Shown here one piece after another: positions 1-10,286 of a stretch of DNA of 64,000 nucleotides. Positions within the stretch are counted from its first letter, which is position 1, and each line of letters begins with the position of its first letter. The position numbers were made by a program, and so were the translations under genes. The notes beneath the pieces were generated by a model. The model did no database searches and had not been told where the DNA came from. It saw only the letters and a list, made by a program, of their open reading frames with translations. The stretch is from Gallionellaceae bacterium (GTDB lineage Bacteria; Pseudomonadota; Gammaproteobacteria; Burkholderiales; Gallionellaceae): positions 1 to 64,000 of the forward strand of contig DAIDMQ010000020.1 in NCBI GenBank assembly GCA_027448945.1. Reading direction: 5' to 3'.

Positions 1-651
1 AACAGCAACTCGGGCGCACAACAAGCTAACGTGGACAGCTACCAGTTTGTTATGTACGGCTCCAGCAGTTTGGCCGCCGACACCGAGATCAACTGGCAGG
101 GGGACTATGGCTATAATCAGAACAAGGGCAGCCGTTATATCGCCTTCGTGAACCGCATCGCCGCTGCAAACTACAACAGCGACAGTATGCATCTGGGCGG
201 GGGTATCGGCCACACCATGACGATGAGCGGGCAGACCAGCTTCACGCCATCGTTCCGTGCCGACTACACCAGCATCAGCGACAAGGGCTACACCGAAACC
301 GGTGCGGGTGCATTGAACCTTATCGTCAACGGCAAGACCACCGATGAGTTCATTCTGGCGGCGGACGGCAAGATCGTGCACAACGTGAACGACAATGCCA
401 AATTCACCGCGAATCTGGGCATCGGCTACGATATCAATGCCAAGCAGAACGCGATCACGGCTTCCTTTTCGGGCGGCGGTGCGGCGTTCACCACCAACGG
501 CATCAATCCGTCGGCCACGCTGGTGCGCGGCGGGCTGGGTTATATCGTCAATACGGCGGGAGGCGTGGAAGTCACAGCACGTTATGACATCGAGGCGCGC
601 ACCGGCTACACCGGCCAGACCGCGAGTTTGAAGGCACGTATGGCGTTCTGA
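1..651 (+). CDS. Autotransporter/outer-membrane beta-barrel domain protein, C-terminal part
   Basis: The reading frame is open from the first base, so the start lies outside the window; 216 codons are visible. The protein is rich in Gly, Asn, Thr and alternating aromatic/polar residues, has repeated strand-like segments, and ends in Ala-Phe directly before the stop. A terminal Phe is the typical BAM-recognition residue of outer-membrane beta-barrels. The pattern matches the C-terminal translocator barrel of type V autotransporters, which sits in the outer membrane and exposes or releases an N-terminal passenger. The passenger is not visible, so the biological role is unknown. A strong hairpin terminator follows. 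An ordinary porin-like barrel is an alternative. Confidence 0.7.
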   Translation, partial: NSNSGAQQANVDSYQFVMYGSSSLAADTEINWQGDYGYNQNKGSRYIAFVNRIAAANYNSDSMHLGGGIGHTMTMSGQTSFTPSFRADYTSISDKGYTETGAGALNLIVNGKTTDEFILAADGKIVHNVNDNAKFTANLGIGYDINAKQNAITASFSGGGAAFTTNGINPSATLVRGGLGYIVNTAGGVEVTARYDIEARTGYTGQTASLKARMAF

Positions 652-672
652 TGCCCGTTGTAGTATCAAGCT

Positions 673-709
673 AAACGACCAAGCCCGGCGATGCCGGGCT
701 TGGTCGTTT
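673..709 (+). terminator. Perfect 17-bp inverted repeat after the autotransporter
   Basis: A 17-base stem at 673-689 pairs without mismatch with 693-709 across a GAT loop; the stem is GC-rich in the middle and ends in TTT. It sits 21 bases after the stop codon and is a likely transcription terminator, possibly acting in both directions because the stem begins with AAA. Confidence 0.75.
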
Positions 710-915
710 GGTGTGCTGGTATTTTTGTAATAACAAAACAGAATCGGCTCCATGACGGATGCGGCGATGAAAAAATCTGCCTTGAACTGTGCTAGCATCC
801 GCCGCCTGCGCAATCATGCGCGAGTACCGAATCCATGATGGGCACAGTGTGCTCATTTTGTTGTCATCCCCGAATATGTCCGTCCAGATGTGTTCCCATT
901 CAGAGTGCCTTTAAT

Positions 916-1821
916 ATGTGGTTTAAAAATCTATTTGTTTATCGCTTACCCGCTACTTTTCAACTTTCAGCTAGCGATTTGGGCGCGCAATTGCTGACCC
1001 GTCCTTTGCAACCTTGCAGCGGTTTAGAGAGAAACAGCAAGGGTTGGGTAGCGAGCAATCCAGCTGGTGATTTGGTGCATCAGATGCAGGGGCAGATGTT
1101 GATCGCGCTGGGTGTGGAGCAGAAGTTATTGCCGGCCTCGGTGGTTAATCAACTTGCCAAAGAGCGCATCAGCGATATCGAGGCGCAGCAGGGTTACAAG
1201 TTGGGGCGCAAGCAGGTTAAAGAATTGAAAGAGCAGCTCACCGAGGAGTTGTTGCCGCGTGCCTTTGTTAACCGTCGCATGACCTATGCCTGGATAGATA
1301 GTAAAAATGGCTGGCTGGTGGTGGATGCCGCCTCCAGTGCCAAGGCCGAAGAGTTGTTGGAATTACTCGGCAAAACGCTGCAAGAGCTGCCCGTGAAGTT
1401 GCTGCACACCGAGTTGTCACCGATGGCGGCGATGACCGACTGGTTGGCAGGCGGCGCCGCACCGGGTGGTTTTAGCATAGACCGTGAATTGGAGTTGCGC
1501 GCCACGGGTGAGGGCAAGGCCACCGTGCGCTATGCAAATCATGCACTGGAAGGCGAAGAAATATTGCGTCACATCGCGGGAGGCAAACGTGCCACGCGTT
1601 TGGGCATGACATGGAATAATCGCATTCCGTTTGTGTTGAACGAGCAGTTGCAAGTCAAACGCCTGTCCTTTTTGGATGTAATTAAGGAGGAGTCTGCTCA
1701 TCAGGCCGACCATGCAGATGAAGTATTTGAGGTGGAGTTTGCTTTGATGACCGGCGAGCTGGCCAAGCTGTTGAAGGATTTGTTGGACGCGCTGGGCGGC
1801 GAAGTGACACACAAAATGTAA
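916..1821 (+). CDS. rdgC: Recombination-associated protein RdgC
   Basis: RdgC is a ring-shaped, nucleoid-associated DNA-binding protein that limits RecA filament activity and influences replication restart. The chosen ATG gives 301 residues starting MWFKNLFVYRL, the usual RdgC N-terminus and close to the roughly 300-residue family length. The frame is open further upstream, but those residues are not RdgC-like. Internal family features include the TYAWID segment and a lysine/arginine-rich central part. The next gene, parE, starts 41 bases after the stop. No other function is likely. Confidence 0.93.
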   Translation: MWFKNLFVYRLPATFQLSASDLGAQLLTRPLQPCSGLERNSKGWVASNPAGDLVHQMQGQMLIALGVEQKLLPASVVNQLAKERISDIEAQQGYKLGRKQVKELKEQLTEELLPRAFVNRRMTYAWIDSKNGWLVVDAASSAKAEELLELLGKTLQELPVKLLHTELSPMAAMTDWLAGGAAPGGFSIDRELELRATGEGKATVRYANHALEGEEILRHIAGGKRATRLGMTWNNRIPFVLNEQLQVKRLSFLDVIKEESAHQADHADEVFEVEFALMTGELAKLLKDLLDALGGEVTHKM

Positions 1822-1862
1822 CGCCCGTTGTTTGTTTTAAGTCGTCAGTTGATAGGAAAACC

Positions 1863-3827
1863 ATGAGCAAAAACGTCTATGACGAATCATCCTTCAAGGT
1901 ATTGCGCGGACTCGATCCGGTGCGCCAGCGCCCCGGGATGTACACCAATTTGGAGAGCCCGACGCACCTGATTGCCGAGGTGGTGGATAACGCCTGCGAC
2001 GAAGCGTTGGCGGGCTTTGCGAAAAGCATTTTTGTGACCGCGCACGAGGACGGTTCGGTCTCGGTGCTGGATGACGGGCGCGGTATTCCGGTCGGTGTGC
2101 ATCCCGAAGAAGGTGTGTCGGTGGTCGAGGTGGCCTTTACGGTGTTGCACTCGGGCGGCAAGTTCGACAAGGAGTCGGACGGGGCTTACAAATTTTCCGG
2201 CGGCTTGCACGGCGTGGGCGTGGCGGTCACCAATGCCTTGTCGCACAAGGTTGAAGTGACGGTGTGCCGCGATGGCGGCGAACACTTCATTTGTTTTATC
2301 GACGGTGCGGCGGAGCAGCCGCTGGCACAAATCGGCACTGCGCCCAAGAAGCGTAGCAGCACGCTGGTGCGCGCCTGGCCGAATGGCAAGTATTTCGACA
2401 CGCCTAATGTGGTGATGTCGCAGTTGGAGCGCTCCTTGCGATCCAAGGCCGTGTTACTGCCGGGTGTGAATGTCAGTCTGTATAACGAGAAGACCCGGCA
2501 GACCCAAACTTGGTCGTATCCTGACGGTTTGCGCGGTTATCTCACTCAAGCCTTGAGTGATCAAGAGCTGGCAGTGCCTGTCTTTCACGGTGAGCAGTTT
2601 GTGCAAAAGGGCAGCGACAGTGGTTATGCGCCGGGTGAGGGGGCAGACTGGGCATTCACTTGGACCGAAGATGGCGCGATCACACGCGAATCCTATGTGA
2701 ACCTGATTCCCACTTTGAACGGCGGCACGCATGACTCCGGTCTGCGCGACGGTATTTTTGCAGCGGTGAAAAGTTTCATCGAGATGCACGGGCTGACCCC
2801 CAAGGGTGTGAAACTGGTCTCGGACGATGTGTTCGGTAGAGTGAGTTTCGTGTTGTCAGCCAAGGTGCTGGACCCGCAGTTTCAGGGACAGACCAAGGAC
2901 AAGCTGGTGTCGCGTGATGCGCTTAAGCTGGTCTCGCTGATGATCACCGATCCGTTGCTGTTGTGGCTCAACGAGCACGTCGAATACGGCAAGAAGATCG
3001 CCGAGATCACCATACGCCAAGCGCAGAGCCGTATGCGTTCGGCGCAAAAGGTGGAGAAGAAGAAGGGTTCTAGCGTCGCGGTGTTGCCCGGCAAGCTCAC
3101 CGATTGCGCCAGCAGCGATGCCACTCGCAACGAGTTGTTCCTGGTCGAAGGTGACTCTGCGGGCGGCTCGGCCAAACAGGGACGGAATAAAGAATTCCAA
3201 GCCATCCTGCCTTTGCGCGGCAAGGTGCTGAACACCTTCGAGGTGGACCGGGATAGATTGTTCGCCAACGCCGAGGTGCACGACATTGCAGTGGCCATAG
3301 GCATAGATCCGCACGGTGTGGATGACGAGGTGGATATGAGCGCGATGCGTTATGGCAGTGTCTACATCATGGCGGATGCGGATGTGGACGGTTCGCATAT
3401 TTCCACGCTGTTGCTTACGCTGTTCTTCAAGCACTTCCCAAAAGTGGTCGCGGCGGGGCGCATCTTCGTGGCGCAACCACCTTTGTTCCGTATCGATGTG
3501 CCTGCTGTGGGCAAGAAGCCGCTTCGTAAGATATATGCCTTGAATGAAGCCGAATTGAAAGGTGTGGAAGATAGATTGCGTGTCGAGAAAATACGTGAGG
3601 GCACATGGTCGGTATCCCGCTTCAAAGGTTTGGGTGAGATGAATGCCCAGCAACTGTGGGAGACCACCATGAACCCGGATACCCGCCGCGCATTGCGTGT
3701 CGAGTTCGATGCGACGACCTATACGGACACGCATCGCATGATGAATATGTTGATGGGCAAACAAGAGTCCGGCACACGCCGTGCGTGGCTGGAGTTCCAT
3801 GGGAATGAGGTAAGTGTCGATGTCTAA
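1863..3827 (+). CDS. parE: DNA topoisomerase IV subunit B
   Basis: ATPase subunit of topoisomerase IV, which decatenates daughter chromosomes with ParC. The 654-residue protein has the GHKL ATPase motifs ([36 protein letters not shown]), a transducer domain and a TOPRIM domain with [14 protein letters not shown] and the metal-binding DADVDGSH. Its length is near that of E. coli ParE (630), and it lacks the insert typical of many GyrB proteins. AGGA precedes the ATG. The 3' end overlaps the parC start, which suggests translational coupling for a 1:1 heterotetramer. Confidence 0.97.
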   Translation: MSKNVYDESSFKVLRGLDPVRQRPGMYTNLESPTHLIAEVVDNACDEALAGFAKSIFVTAHEDGSVSVLDDGRGIPVGVHPEEGVSVVEVAFTVLHSGGKFDKESDGAYKFSGGLHGVGVAVTNALSHKVEVTVCRDGGEHFICFIDGAAEQPLAQIGTAPKKRSSTLVRAWPNGKYFDTPNVVMSQLERSLRSKAVLLPGVNVSLYNEKTRQTQTWSYPDGLRGYLTQALSDQELAVPVFHGEQFVQKGSDSGYAPGEGADWAFTWTEDGAITRESYVNLIPTLNGGTHDSGLRDGIFAAVKSFIEMHGLTPKGVKLVSDDVFGRVSFVLSAKVLDPQFQGQTKDKLVSRDALKLVSLMITDPLLLWLNEHVEYGKKIAEITIRQAQSRMRSAQKVEKKKGSSVAVLPGKLTDCASSDATRNELFLVEGDSAGGSAKQGRNKEFQAILPLRGKVLNTFEVDRDRLFANAEVHDIAVAIGIDPHGVDDEVDMSAMRYGSVYIMADADVDGSHISTLLLTLFFKHFPKVVAAGRIFVAQPPLFRIDVPAVGKKPLRKIYALNEAELKGVEDRLRVEKIREGTWSVSRFKGLGEMNAQQLWETTMNPDTRRALRVEFDATTYTDTHRMMNMLMGKQESGTRRAWLEFHGNEVSVDV

Positions 3828-6228
3828 CGATCCATCACAATATGTAGGCGAGCTAGATTTGGTCGCGGTTGCAGACGAACCGGAAGTTGTCGCAGTCGCG
3901 ATTAACGGTGGCAACAACAATGTACGCAATTTCTCCACGCTGCCCCCGCCGCCCGAGGGCGACGCGGTGCCGCTGGCGCAATATGCCGAGCGCGCTTATT
4001 TGGAATATGCGGTATCGGTTGTCAAGGGGCGAGCGCTGCCGGATGTGTGCGACGGGCAGAAGCCGGTGCAACGGCGAATTTTGTATGCGATGCGCGAGAT
4101 GGGGCTGGTGGCGAATAGTCGCCATGTGAAATCGGCGCGTGTGGTGGGTGAGGTATTGGGTAAATTCCATCCCCACGGCGATTCTTCAGCTTACGAGGCG
4201 ATGGTGCGCCTGGCGCAAAGTTTCTCGCTGCGTTATCCACTGGTGGACGGTCAGGGTAACTTCGGTTCGCGCGATGGTGATAACGCTGCTGCGATGCGGT
4301 ATACGGAAAGTCGTTTGACGCCTATTGCCGAGCTGCTGCTGGCCGAGATCAATATGGGTACGGTGGACTTTGTGTCCAACTACGATGGTGCTTTCGAAGA
4401 GCCCGCCTTGTTGCCGGCGAGACTGCCTATGGTGTTGCTCAATGGCGCATCGGGTATCGCGGTGGGTATGGCGACCGAGATCCCATCGCACAATCTACGC
4501 GAGATCGGTTTGGCTGCAGCGGCCTGTGTGCGTGATGCCGATATAGACACGGATACTTTGCTGGCTCATGTGCACGGTCCGGATTTGCCGGGTGGCGGAC
4601 AGATTATCTCCTCGCCCGCAGAGATACGTGAATGCTACCGCAGCGGACGCGGCTCGTTGAAAATGCGTGCACGCTGGCATGTGGAAGAGCTGGCGCGCGG
4701 ACAATGGCAGGTGGTGGTGTATGAGCTGCCGCACGGCGTGTCTACCCGCAAGATACTGGAAGAGATAGAGGATCTGACCAACCCCAAGGTGCGCACCAAT
4801 AAGAAGGCACTGTCGCAGGATCAGATGCAGAACAAGGCACTGATACTTTCGGTGTTGGATAAGATTTCGGACGAGTCGGATAAGGATCAGGCAGTGCGTC
4901 TGGTGTTGGAGCCCAAGTCCAGCCGTCAGACGCCCGCCGAACTGATGGCCGTGTTGCTGGCGCATACCAGTTTGGAATGTTCCTTGTCGCTCAATATGGT
5001 GATGATAGGTCTGGACGGCAGGCCGCAGCAGAAGCCGCTGGCGATGATCATGCGTGAATGGGCGCAGTTCCGCGTTGCGACCGTGTTCAAGCGTGTCACG
5101 CACAGACTGTCCCAAGTCAACGAGCGTATCCATATTTTGGAAGGCCGCATGATCGTCTATTTGAATATAGACGAGGTCATCGCGGTGATACGCGAGTCGG
5201 ATGAACCCAAGGCTGCCTTGATCGCACGCTTTGCTTTGTCGGAACGACAAGCCGAGGACATTCTTGAGATACGTCTGCGCCAATTGGCCAAGTTGGAAGG
5301 TATCAAGATCGAGCGCGAGCTTAAAGCCCTGATGGATGAACGAATCAAGCTGGAACGCTTGCTGGGCAGCGATAAGTTGCTGCGTAATTTGGTGGCCGGC
5401 GAGATTGATGCCGATGTCAAAACCTATGGTGACGACAGACGCACATTAATCGAACAGGCTGAACGTGCAGTATTGACTGTGGCCGTGGTGGATGAGCCGG
5501 TGACTGTCATCATCTCGAAGAAACATTGGGCGCGCACTCGTCAGGGACATAGTTTGGATCTGAGCAGCGTGGCGTTCAAAGAAGGCGACGGTTTGCTTGG
5601 TGTGTTCGAGTGTCGTACTACCGATCACTGCATTGTGGTGTGTAGCAACGGCCGCGTGTGCAGTATCCCGGTCGCACAATTGCCGGGTGGGCGAGGCGAC
5701 GGTGTGCCTTTGACCACCCTGATTGAGGTTGTTAGCGGCGCACGTATCGTGCACGCCTTTTGTGGTGCGGCTAACCAGTCTGTGTTGTTGGCGAGTGAGG
5801 CGGGTTACGGCTTTACTTGTGTCATCGGCGATATGGTGGGGCGCAACAAGACGGGTAAACAGTTCATCACGGTGGAAGATGCGACTATCCTAAAGCCGCT
5901 GCTGTACACACCCACTGCGCAGTCGCTGGTGGTCGCTGTTTCACGTGCTGGCAGGATGTTGTTGTTCACCTTGGCTGAGTTGAAAAATCTACCCGGCGGC
6001 GGAAAAGGGGTGATTGTGTTGGGTCTGGCCGAAGGCGATGCCTTGGCGGATGTGTCTGTCATTAATCAGCCAGCCGTAAGAATTCTAGGCTATTCGGGCA
6101 CCCGCGAACAGTCGATCAAGCTGGATGGCGCCACATTACAGGGCTATTTTGGCAAGCGAGCACGTGGTGGTAAGTCTTTGCCGCTAAAAGCGAATACGGT
6201 GCTGGTGAAGATAAGCGCACAGCTTTGA
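3820..6228 (+). CDS. parC: DNA topoisomerase IV subunit A
   Basis: DNA-cleaving subunit of topoisomerase IV; it forms the transient phosphotyrosyl link to DNA. Motifs seen are QRRILYAM, the quinolone-pocket region [11 protein letters not shown], and catalytic Tyr161 in [11 protein letters not shown]-terminal beta-pinwheel follows. I chose the ATG at 3820 because GAGG lies 9 bases upstream; an in-frame GTG at 3814 is possible. The start overlaps parE by 8 bases. The catalytic Tyr is about 40 residues later than in E. coli ParC (Tyr120), which reflects an acidic, low-complexity N-terminal extension before the conserved [14 protein letters not shown] block. Confidence 0.96.
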   Translation: MSNDPSQYVGELDLVAVADEPEVVAVAINGGNNNVRNFSTLPPPPEGDAVPLAQYAERAYLEYAVSVVKGRALPDVCDGQKPVQRRILYAMREMGLVANSRHVKSARVVGEVLGKFHPHGDSSAYEAMVRLAQSFSLRYPLVDGQGNFGSRDGDNAAAMRYTESRLTPIAELLLAEINMGTVDFVSNYDGAFEEPALLPARLPMVLLNGASGIAVGMATEIPSHNLREIGLAAAACVRDADIDTDTLLAHVHGPDLPGGGQIISSPAEIRECYRSGRGSLKMRARWHVEELARGQWQVVVYELPHGVSTRKILEEIEDLTNPKVRTNKKALSQDQMQNKALILSVLDKISDESDKDQAVRLVLEPKSSRQTPAELMAVLLAHTSLECSLSLNMVMIGLDGRPQQKPLAMIMREWAQFRVATVFKRVTHRLSQVNERIHILEGRMIVYLNIDEVIAVIRESDEPKAALIARFALSERQAEDILEIRLRQLAKLEGIKIERELKALMDERIKLERLLGSDKLLRNLVAGEIDADVKTYGDDRRTLIEQAERAVLTVAVVDEPVTVIISKKHWARTRQGHSLDLSSVAFKEGDGLLGVFECRTTDHCIVVCSNGRVCSIPVAQLPGGRGDGVPLTTLIEVVSGARIVHAFCGAANQSVLLASEAGYGFTCVIGDMVGRNKTGKQFITVEDATILKPLLYTPTAQSLVVAVSRAGRMLLFTLAELKNLPGGGKGVIVLGLAEGDALADVSVINQPAVRILGYSGTREQSIKLDGATLQGYFGKRARGGKSLPLKANTVLVKISAQL

Positions 6229-6438
6229 GGCGCGTTGCCCGCACCATATATGAGCTTTCTGAAATCCGGAGTAAGGCTTGTAAGCTATGTGTTACAAGGC
6301 CTGAGCGGATTGGTCGGGATTATGGTATTTCAAAAAAAATCGTAATTAGGCTGTACAGAGTGAGCATGATGGGTGCTAAACTTCGAACCGCTGCATGGTG
6401 CAGATATTTATTCATACACTAACTAGGGAATAAACAAC

Positions 6439-6723
6439 ATGAACAGAAAAGAACTTATAGACGCATTGGCTGAAAAAACAGGCAGCACTAAGGCCGACGC
6501 GGAACGTAACATCGCTGGTCTGCTGGACATCATTAGCACAACGTTGAAAAAGGGTGACAACATCGCTCTGGTTGGTTTCGGTACATTTGAAGTTCGTAAA
6601 CGTGCTGCACGTGTTGGTCGCAATCCCAAGACTGGCGCTGAACTGAAGATCAAGGCATCTAAAGTTCCCGCATTCAAGCCTGGTGCGACACTGAAGGCAA
6701 CAGTCAACGGCGTAAAGAAGTAA
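6439..6723 (+). CDS. hup: HU-family DNA-binding protein
   Basis: Small histone-like protein that bends and compacts DNA as a dimer. The 94 residues show the full HU fold: helical N-terminus (MNRKELIDALAEKTG), the GFGTFEVRKRAARVGRNPKTG arm region with the Arg-Asn-Pro tip, and a KATVNG C-terminus. The arm and the lack of IHF-specific features favour HU over IHF, but alpha/beta types cannot be told apart. The gene is monocistronic: a 210-base gap separates it from parC, TAGGGA lies upstream of the ATG, and a rho-independent terminator follows. Confidence 0.93.
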   Translation: MNRKELIDALAEKTGSTKADAERNIAGLLDIISTTLKKGDNIALVGFGTFEVRKRAARVGRNPKTGAELKIKASKVPAFKPGATLKATVNGVKK

Positions 6724-6750
6724 GCGCTGTTTATTGCGTAACAAAGTTTA

Positions 6751-6783
6751 TAAAAGAGGAGTCCGAACGGGCTCCTTTTTTAT
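6751..6783 (+). terminator. Rho-independent terminator of the HU gene
   Basis: The stem 6758-6764 (GGAGTCC) pairs with 6769-6775 (GGGCTCC) with one G-T pair and a GAAC loop, followed by six T. A short A-rich run precedes it. It lies 28 bases after the HU stop. Confidence 0.85.
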
Positions 6784-6857
6784 TGAATAAATTTTCCGTG
6801 TCAGAGTACGTCGCGTAGCTATGCCGAGTTTGGATTCCATTTGCGCTAGGTTGTGAT

Positions 6858-6885
6858 TTGGAAAATCAAGCAAGTTTGATACAAT
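6858..6885 (+). promoter_or_regulatory. Candidate sigma70 promoter of acpP-fabF
   Basis: A -35-like TTGGAA (6858-6863) and a -10-like TACAAT (6880-6885) are separated by 16 bases, downstream of the HU terminator and about 44 bases before the acpP start. The placement makes sense because acpP needs its own strong promoter here. Confidence 0.5.
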
Positions 6886-6928
6886 GCGCGAGCTTTTTTG
6901 AACTTTAATTTAGGGTGGGAGATAAAAG

Positions 6929-7162
6929 ATGTCTATTGAACAACGCGTTAAGAAAATTGTGTCCGAGCAACTGGGCGTAAACGAAGCAGAAGTTAAGAAC
7001 GAATCTTCATTTGTGAACGACTTGGGTGCTGATTCTCTGGATACAGTTGAATTGGTTATGGCCTTGGAAGAAGAGTTCGAGTGCGAGATTCCTGATGAAG
7101 ATGCAGAGAAGATCACCACTGTTCAAAATGCCATCGATTACGTCTTGGCTCATCAAAAGTAA
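6929..7162 (+). CDS. acpP: Acyl carrier protein
   Basis: Carries growing acyl chains on a 4'-phosphopantetheine arm during type II fatty-acid synthesis. The 77-residue acidic protein has the canonical [12 protein letters not shown] site with Ser36 as the prosthetic-group attachment point. A GGGTGGGAG ribosome-binding site precedes the ATG. fabF follows after 34 bases, as in most Proteobacteria. Unusually, the upstream neighbour is HU rather than fabG, so the usual plsX-fabH-fabD-fabG block is not adjacent. Confidence 0.97.
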   Translation: MSIEQRVKKIVSEQLGVNEAEVKNESSFVNDLGADSLDTVELVMALEEEFECEIPDEDAEKITTVQNAIDYVLAHQK

Positions 7163-7196
7163 TTCCCTTCAAATCTGTTGTTGAAACGGAGTCAGC

Positions 7197-8429
7197 TTGT
7201 CTAAACGTAGAGTCGTTATCACCGGGCTGGGGATAGTATCTCCAGTCGGTATCGGGATACCCGGAACCTGGCAGAACATCATTGCTGGTAAGTCCGGTAT
7301 CACTAGAATCAGTCATTTTGATGCGAGTCCTTTTGCTTGCCAGGTTGCCGGTGAAGTGAAGGATTTTGATGTCACACAATATCTACCCGCAAAAGATGCA
7401 CGCCGGATGGATAGGTTCATCCATTTTGGTCTGGTTGCAGGCATAGAAGCCCTCAAGGATTCTGGCTTGGAAGTGACCGAGCAAAATGCTGAACGTATCG
7501 GTGTGAACATCGGTTCGGGTATTGGTGGCCTGCCGATGATCGAAGACACACACAACGATTATCTGGGCGGTGGTCCGCGCAAGATTTCACCTTTCTTCAT
7601 CCCCGGCAGCATCATCAATATGATCTCCGGCAATCTGTCGGTAATGTTTGGTCTGAAAGGACCGAATCTGGCGATGGTCTCCGCATGTACTACAGGTACG
7701 CATTGCATAGGCGAATCCGCTCGTATTATCGAGTACGGTGATGCGGATGTGATGATTGCCGGCGGTGCGGAAGCGACCATAGGTCCTCTGGCTGTCGGTG
7801 GGTTCTCATCTGCGCGTGCTTTGAGCACACGCAATGATGATCCCGCCACTTCTAGTCGTCCTTGGGACAAAGACCGTGACGGTTTCGTGATGGGTGAGGG
7901 GGCCGGTGTGATGGTGCTTGAGGAATACGAGCATGCCAAAGCGCGCGGTGCCACCATTTATGCGGAATTGGCCGGCTATGGTATGAGTGGTGATGCATAT
8001 CACATCACTTCGCCTAATAGCGACGGCCCCAAACGCAGCATGTTGAACGCGTTGAAGAACGCAGGTTTGAATCCTGACGATGTTCAGTACGTCAACGCGC
8101 ACGGTACTTCCACACCTTTGGGTGACAAGAACGAAACTGAAGCCATTAAACTGGCGTTCGGTGACTATGCCAAGAAGTTGGTGGTGAATTCCACCAAGTC
8201 CATGACAGGTCACTTGTTGGGCGGTGCGGGTGGTATAGAGTCGGTGTTCTGTGCACTGGCTGTACACAATCAGATATCGCCACCAACCATCAATATCTTC
8301 AATCAAGATCCCGAGTGCGATTTGGACTACTGTGCCAATACTGCTCGTGATATGAAGATCGATGTTGCGGTGAACAACAACTTCGGTTTTGGTGGTACCA
8401 ACGGCACGCTGGTGTTCCGCAAGGTTTAA
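7197..8429 (+). CDS. fabF: Beta-ketoacyl-ACP synthase II
   Basis: Condenses acyl-ACP with malonyl-ACP in fatty-acid elongation. The catalytic triad is visible: Cys164 (SACTTGTH), His302 (NAHGTSTP) and His339 (MTGHLLGGAG); the C-terminus has the NNFGFGGTN signature. The start is a TTG codon, chosen because it gives the normal SKRRVVITGLG N-terminus and ACGGA lies 6-7 bases upstream; no in-frame ATG is nearby. The length of 410 residues is typical. It belongs to the acpP transcript and is followed at 14 bases by pabC. Confidence 0.97.
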   Translation: MSKRRVVITGLGIVSPVGIGIPGTWQNIIAGKSGITRISHFDASPFACQVAGEVKDFDVTQYLPAKDARRMDRFIHFGLVAGIEALKDSGLEVTEQNAERIGVNIGSGIGGLPMIEDTHNDYLGGGPRKISPFFIPGSIINMISGNLSVMFGLKGPNLAMVSACTTGTHCIGESARIIEYGDADVMIAGGAEATIGPLAVGGFSSARALSTRNDDPATSSRPWDKDRDGFVMGEGAGVMVLEEYEHAKARGATIYAELAGYGMSGDAYHITSPNSDGPKRSMLNALKNAGLNPDDVQYVNAHGTSTPLGDKNETEAIKLAFGDYAKKLVVNSTKSMTGHLLGGAGGIESVFCALAVHNQISPPTINIFNQDPECDLDYCANTARDMKIDVAVNNNFGFGGTNGTLVFRKV

Positions 8430-8443
8430 CACCGGACCACGCG

Positions 8444-9256
8444 ATGCTGGTCAATGGCAAGTCTGGCGATCTGATCAGCATACGTGACCGGGGGTTGCTT
8501 TACGGCGACGGGGTGTTTCGCACCATGCTCGCCCGCAATGGTCATGCATTGCATAGCCTTTTGCATCTGCAAAAACTCCAACAAGATTGTACAAAGCTGG
8601 GCATTACCTGCCCGGCTTTGTCACGTCTGGCGGACGAGTTGAAAACGCTGTTGGTCCAACATCCCGAGGGCATCATCAAGTTGATCGTGACGCGCGGACT
8701 TGCGACGCGCGGCTATGCGCCACCACCGGATACCGAGCCCACTCATATCTGGGATGTGACGCCGTTGCCGTCCTATCCAGATGAATGGGCGAGTGAGGGT
8801 GTGATAGTGCGGGTGTGCGACATACGCTTGAGTGAGCAACCCAGACTGGCTGGGGTGAAGCATCTCAATCGTTTGGAGAACGTGCTGGCGGCCGCTGAAT
8901 GGAGCGATACGAATATCGCCGAAGGGCTGCTGTTGAATGCACAAGGTCATGTCATCGAAGGTACGCGCAGCAATCTGTTCGTATTGCGTGGTGGTGTTTT
9001 ATATACGCCGGTTTTGTCGCGTTGCGGTGTGGCAGGGGTGCAACGTGACCGTGTGTTGTCGTATGCAACTTCGCACAAGATGGCGGTGAAGATATGCGAC
9101 CTCACTTTGGCTGATGTGCTGTCGGCGGACGAGGTATTTTTGGTTAACAGCGTCATCGGTGTCTGGCCAGTGCGAACTTTGCAAACGAAGCGCTGGGGTG
9201 ACTTTACCTTTACACACAGATTACAAGCGCAGATGGCGCAAAAGGATGGGGTATGA
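8444..9256 (+). CDS. pabC: Aminodeoxychorismate lyase
   Basis: PLP enzyme of fold type IV that converts 4-amino-4-deoxychorismate to p-aminobenzoate and pyruvate for folate synthesis. The 270-residue protein has the fold-type-IV RDRGLLYGDGVFRT start, the PLP lysine in VKHLNRLENVL and the EGTRSNLFVLRGG block. Branched-chain aminotransferase and D-amino-acid transaminase share the fold, but the position between fabF and mltG is the classical pabC position. It overlaps mltG by 4 bases (ATGA). Confidence 0.92.
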   Translation: MLVNGKSGDLISIRDRGLLYGDGVFRTMLARNGHALHSLLHLQKLQQDCTKLGITCPALSRLADELKTLLVQHPEGIIKLIVTRGLATRGYAPPPDTEPTHIWDVTPLPSYPDEWASEGVIVRVCDIRLSEQPRLAGVKHLNRLENVLAAAEWSDTNIAEGLLLNAQGHVIEGTRSNLFVLRGGVLYTPVLSRCGVAGVQRDRVLSYATSHKMAVKICDLTLADVLSADEVFLVNSVIGVWPVRTLQTKRWGDFTFTHRLQAQMAQKDGV

Positions 9257-10230
9257 GTAGATTTTTTGGCTTGTTGCTGGCCTTGGGTACGCTAGTGGCT
9301 GCTGTCGTGGTCTACTTTGCGACCGAACCCATGACCTTGCCGGAAACACCTTTTGAATTTGCATTGCAGAACGGTAGCAGTTTGAAGTCCGTGGCTAGAC
9401 AACTAAGTCAGGCCGGGTTGTTGCAGCATGAGGATACGTTTGTCTTACTGGGAAGAGTGATGGCTAAGTCTGGTCAGTTGCGCACGGGCGAGTATGCGCT
9501 GACGCAGCCTTTGAGTATGTTGGAATTGCTCGACATCATCAGCAAAGGGCAAGTGAATCAGAGTCAGCTGCAAATCATAGAAGGCTGGAACTTCAGGCAA
9601 TTCCGTCTGGCAGTCAACGAGAGCAAGACCTTAAGACACGATTCATTGACCCTGAGCGATGCAGAGCTATTGCAGCGTATAGGTGCTACTGAGACGCATC
9701 CGGAAGGTTTGTTTTTTCCCGATACCTACAACTATGTATCGGGCAGTAGCGATCTGCAGATATTCAAACGTGCGTATCAGATTATGCAGCAAAGGCTTGC
9801 AGTTGCTTGGGCAGAGCGTGACGCAGATCTGCCGATGCAAACACCCTATGAGGCCTTGATACTGGCTTCCATTGTTGAAAAAGAGACCGGCACCCCTGCG
9901 GATCGCACGATGATTGCAGGCGTGTTCGTGAACCGCTTGCGTAAACACATGTTGTTGCAGACTGATCCAACGGTAATCTATGGCATCGGTGATAAATTCG
10001 ATGGCAACATCCGACGCAAAGATCTGCGTACCGATACCACCTATAACACCTATACCCGCTCCGGCTTAACACCCACGCCCATTGCCTTGCCCGGTGCGGC
10101 TTCGATACATGCGGCATTACATCCTGCCAAGACCGATGCCTTATATTTCGTGGCTAGGGGCGATGGCAGCTCCAAATTCTCCAGCACCTTGGCTGAGCAC
10201 AATCGTGCTGTGAACAAATATCAAAAATGA
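9253..10230 (+). CDS. mltG: Endolytic murein transglycosylase MltG
   Basis: Inner-membrane lytic transglycosylase that cleaves nascent glycan strands and is thought to end their polymerisation. The 325 residues start with one membrane anchor (about residues 4-24). A LysM-like part follows, then the YceG catalytic domain with the conserved ILASIVEKETG segment holding the catalytic Glu, QTDPTVIYGIG and the TRSGLTPTPIALPG motif. The start overlaps pabC by 4 bases. Confidence 0.95.
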   Translation: MSRFFGLLLALGTLVAAVVVYFATEPMTLPETPFEFALQNGSSLKSVARQLSQAGLLQHEDTFVLLGRVMAKSGQLRTGEYALTQPLSMLELLDIISKGQVNQSQLQIIEGWNFRQFRLAVNESKTLRHDSLTLSDAELLQRIGATETHPEGLFFPDTYNYVSGSSDLQIFKRAYQIMQQRLAVAWAERDADLPMQTPYEALILASIVEKETGTPADRTMIAGVFVNRLRKHMLLQTDPTVIYGIGDKFDGNIRRKDLRTDTTYNTYTRSGLTPTPIALPGAASIHAALHPAKTDALYFVARGDGSSKFSSTLAEHNRAVNKYQK

Positions 10231-10286
10231 GGAAGAACAGTAGGTAGTCGATAAGGCTTTCAGTTAACGATTACTCCCTAGCACTT

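Noticed and set aside
2856..3938. 360-codon minus-strand frame over parE
   Set aside because: Fully antisense to a conserved housekeeping gene, with an Arg/His-rich composition typical of shadow frames in GC-rich DNA.
6277..6298. Inverted repeat CTTGTAA/TTACAAG after parC as a terminator
   Set aside because: Only 7 base pairs, AT-rich and with no T-run; not strong enough to call.
6225..6422. 65-codon frame after parC
   Set aside because: It begins inside the parC stop region, lacks a ribosome-binding site and has no recognisable features.
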